Source: Eriocheir sinensis
Lineage: Eukaryota; Arthropoda; Malacostraca; Decapoda; Varunidae
Assembly (NCBI RefSeq): GCF_024679095.1
Contig: NC_066563.1
Coordinates: 375,632 to 439,631, forward strand
Direction: 5' to 3'
DNA: 64,000 bases
Shown: positions 1 through 64,000 of the stretch, in pieces
How positions within the stretch are numbered: the first letter of the stretch is position 1
Layout: each line of letters begins with the position of its first letter
Made by a program: the position numbers and the translations under genes
Notes under the pieces: model-generated
Told to the model about the DNA's origin: nothing
What the model saw: the letters and a program-made list of their open reading frames with translations, nothing else
Database searches by the model: none

Positions 1-108
1 TCAATTTTTTTCCCTTCGTAAACCTGATAAATCTTCAAACTCCTGATAACATGTATTACTTTTCCCTCGTGTGCTGCGCTGACCTACCTATCGCCTCATC
101 GCCAACAG

Positions 109-63948
<63,840 letters not shown>

Positions 63949-64000
63949 GTGAGTATTAATGTATTTCTTGCTTTGCTTTGCACACTGTTAATATTTACAT

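Overview
The window is animal genomic DNA from the interior of one very large plus-strand muscle gene. Joining 47 exons by their splice sites gives an unbroken reading frame of about 2,578 residues (7,737 nt) with neither a start nor a stop codon. The protein is made almost only of immunoglobulin (Ig) and fibronectin type III (FN3) domains. Their order, Ig then a short conserved linker, five Ig, then [FN3-FN3-Ig] repeated six times and FN3-FN3, is that of arthropod projectin (Drosophila bent, bt; nematode twitchin, unc-22). The sequence follows fly projectin closely from memory, including the linker motif [14 protein letters not shown] and the Ig starts LKPRIDR and LKPHINR. Long repeat-filled introns, abundant CA/GA/CT microsatellites and the projectin similarity suggest a crustacean, probably a decapod; that is an inference.

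Layout. 1-18 kb: end of Ig A, the linker, then Ig B to Ig F and the first half of the first FN3, with introns up to 4.3 kb. 18-43 kb: the first core modules (FN3-1, FN3-2, Ig G, FN3-3), spread by introns of 6.5, 5.9, 5.5 and 3.6 kb. 43-64 kb: a compact stretch with FN3-4 to FN3-14 and Ig H to Ig L, mostly with introns of 0.1-0.8 kb. Every domain boundary is a phase-1 junction, so modules can be exchanged without a frameshift.

The most interesting layer is a set of extra in-frame exons inside the long 5' introns. Two 0-0 cassettes (3789-3893 and 5108-5182/5203) repeat a PDW motif of the linker. One 105/111-nt cassette (41280-41390) would insert into a loop of FN3-3. Four microexon candidates of 27-39 nt (12984, 21221, 29432, 34624) would each lengthen an Ig or FN3 loop without breaking the frame. 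None is needed to match fly projectin, so they look like isoform exons. 

The introns also hold several repeat families: a TTAA-flanked (piggyBac-like) MITE with an internal 35-bp array, a MITE with about 64-bp terminal inverted repeats, a fold-back element often found just after 5' splice sites, tRNA-derived SINEs (one with a perfect 17-bp target duplication), a hAT-like MITE, a decayed non-LTR retrotransposon, and many minisatellites. I see no second protein-coding gene, no tRNA or rRNA gene and no CRISPR array.
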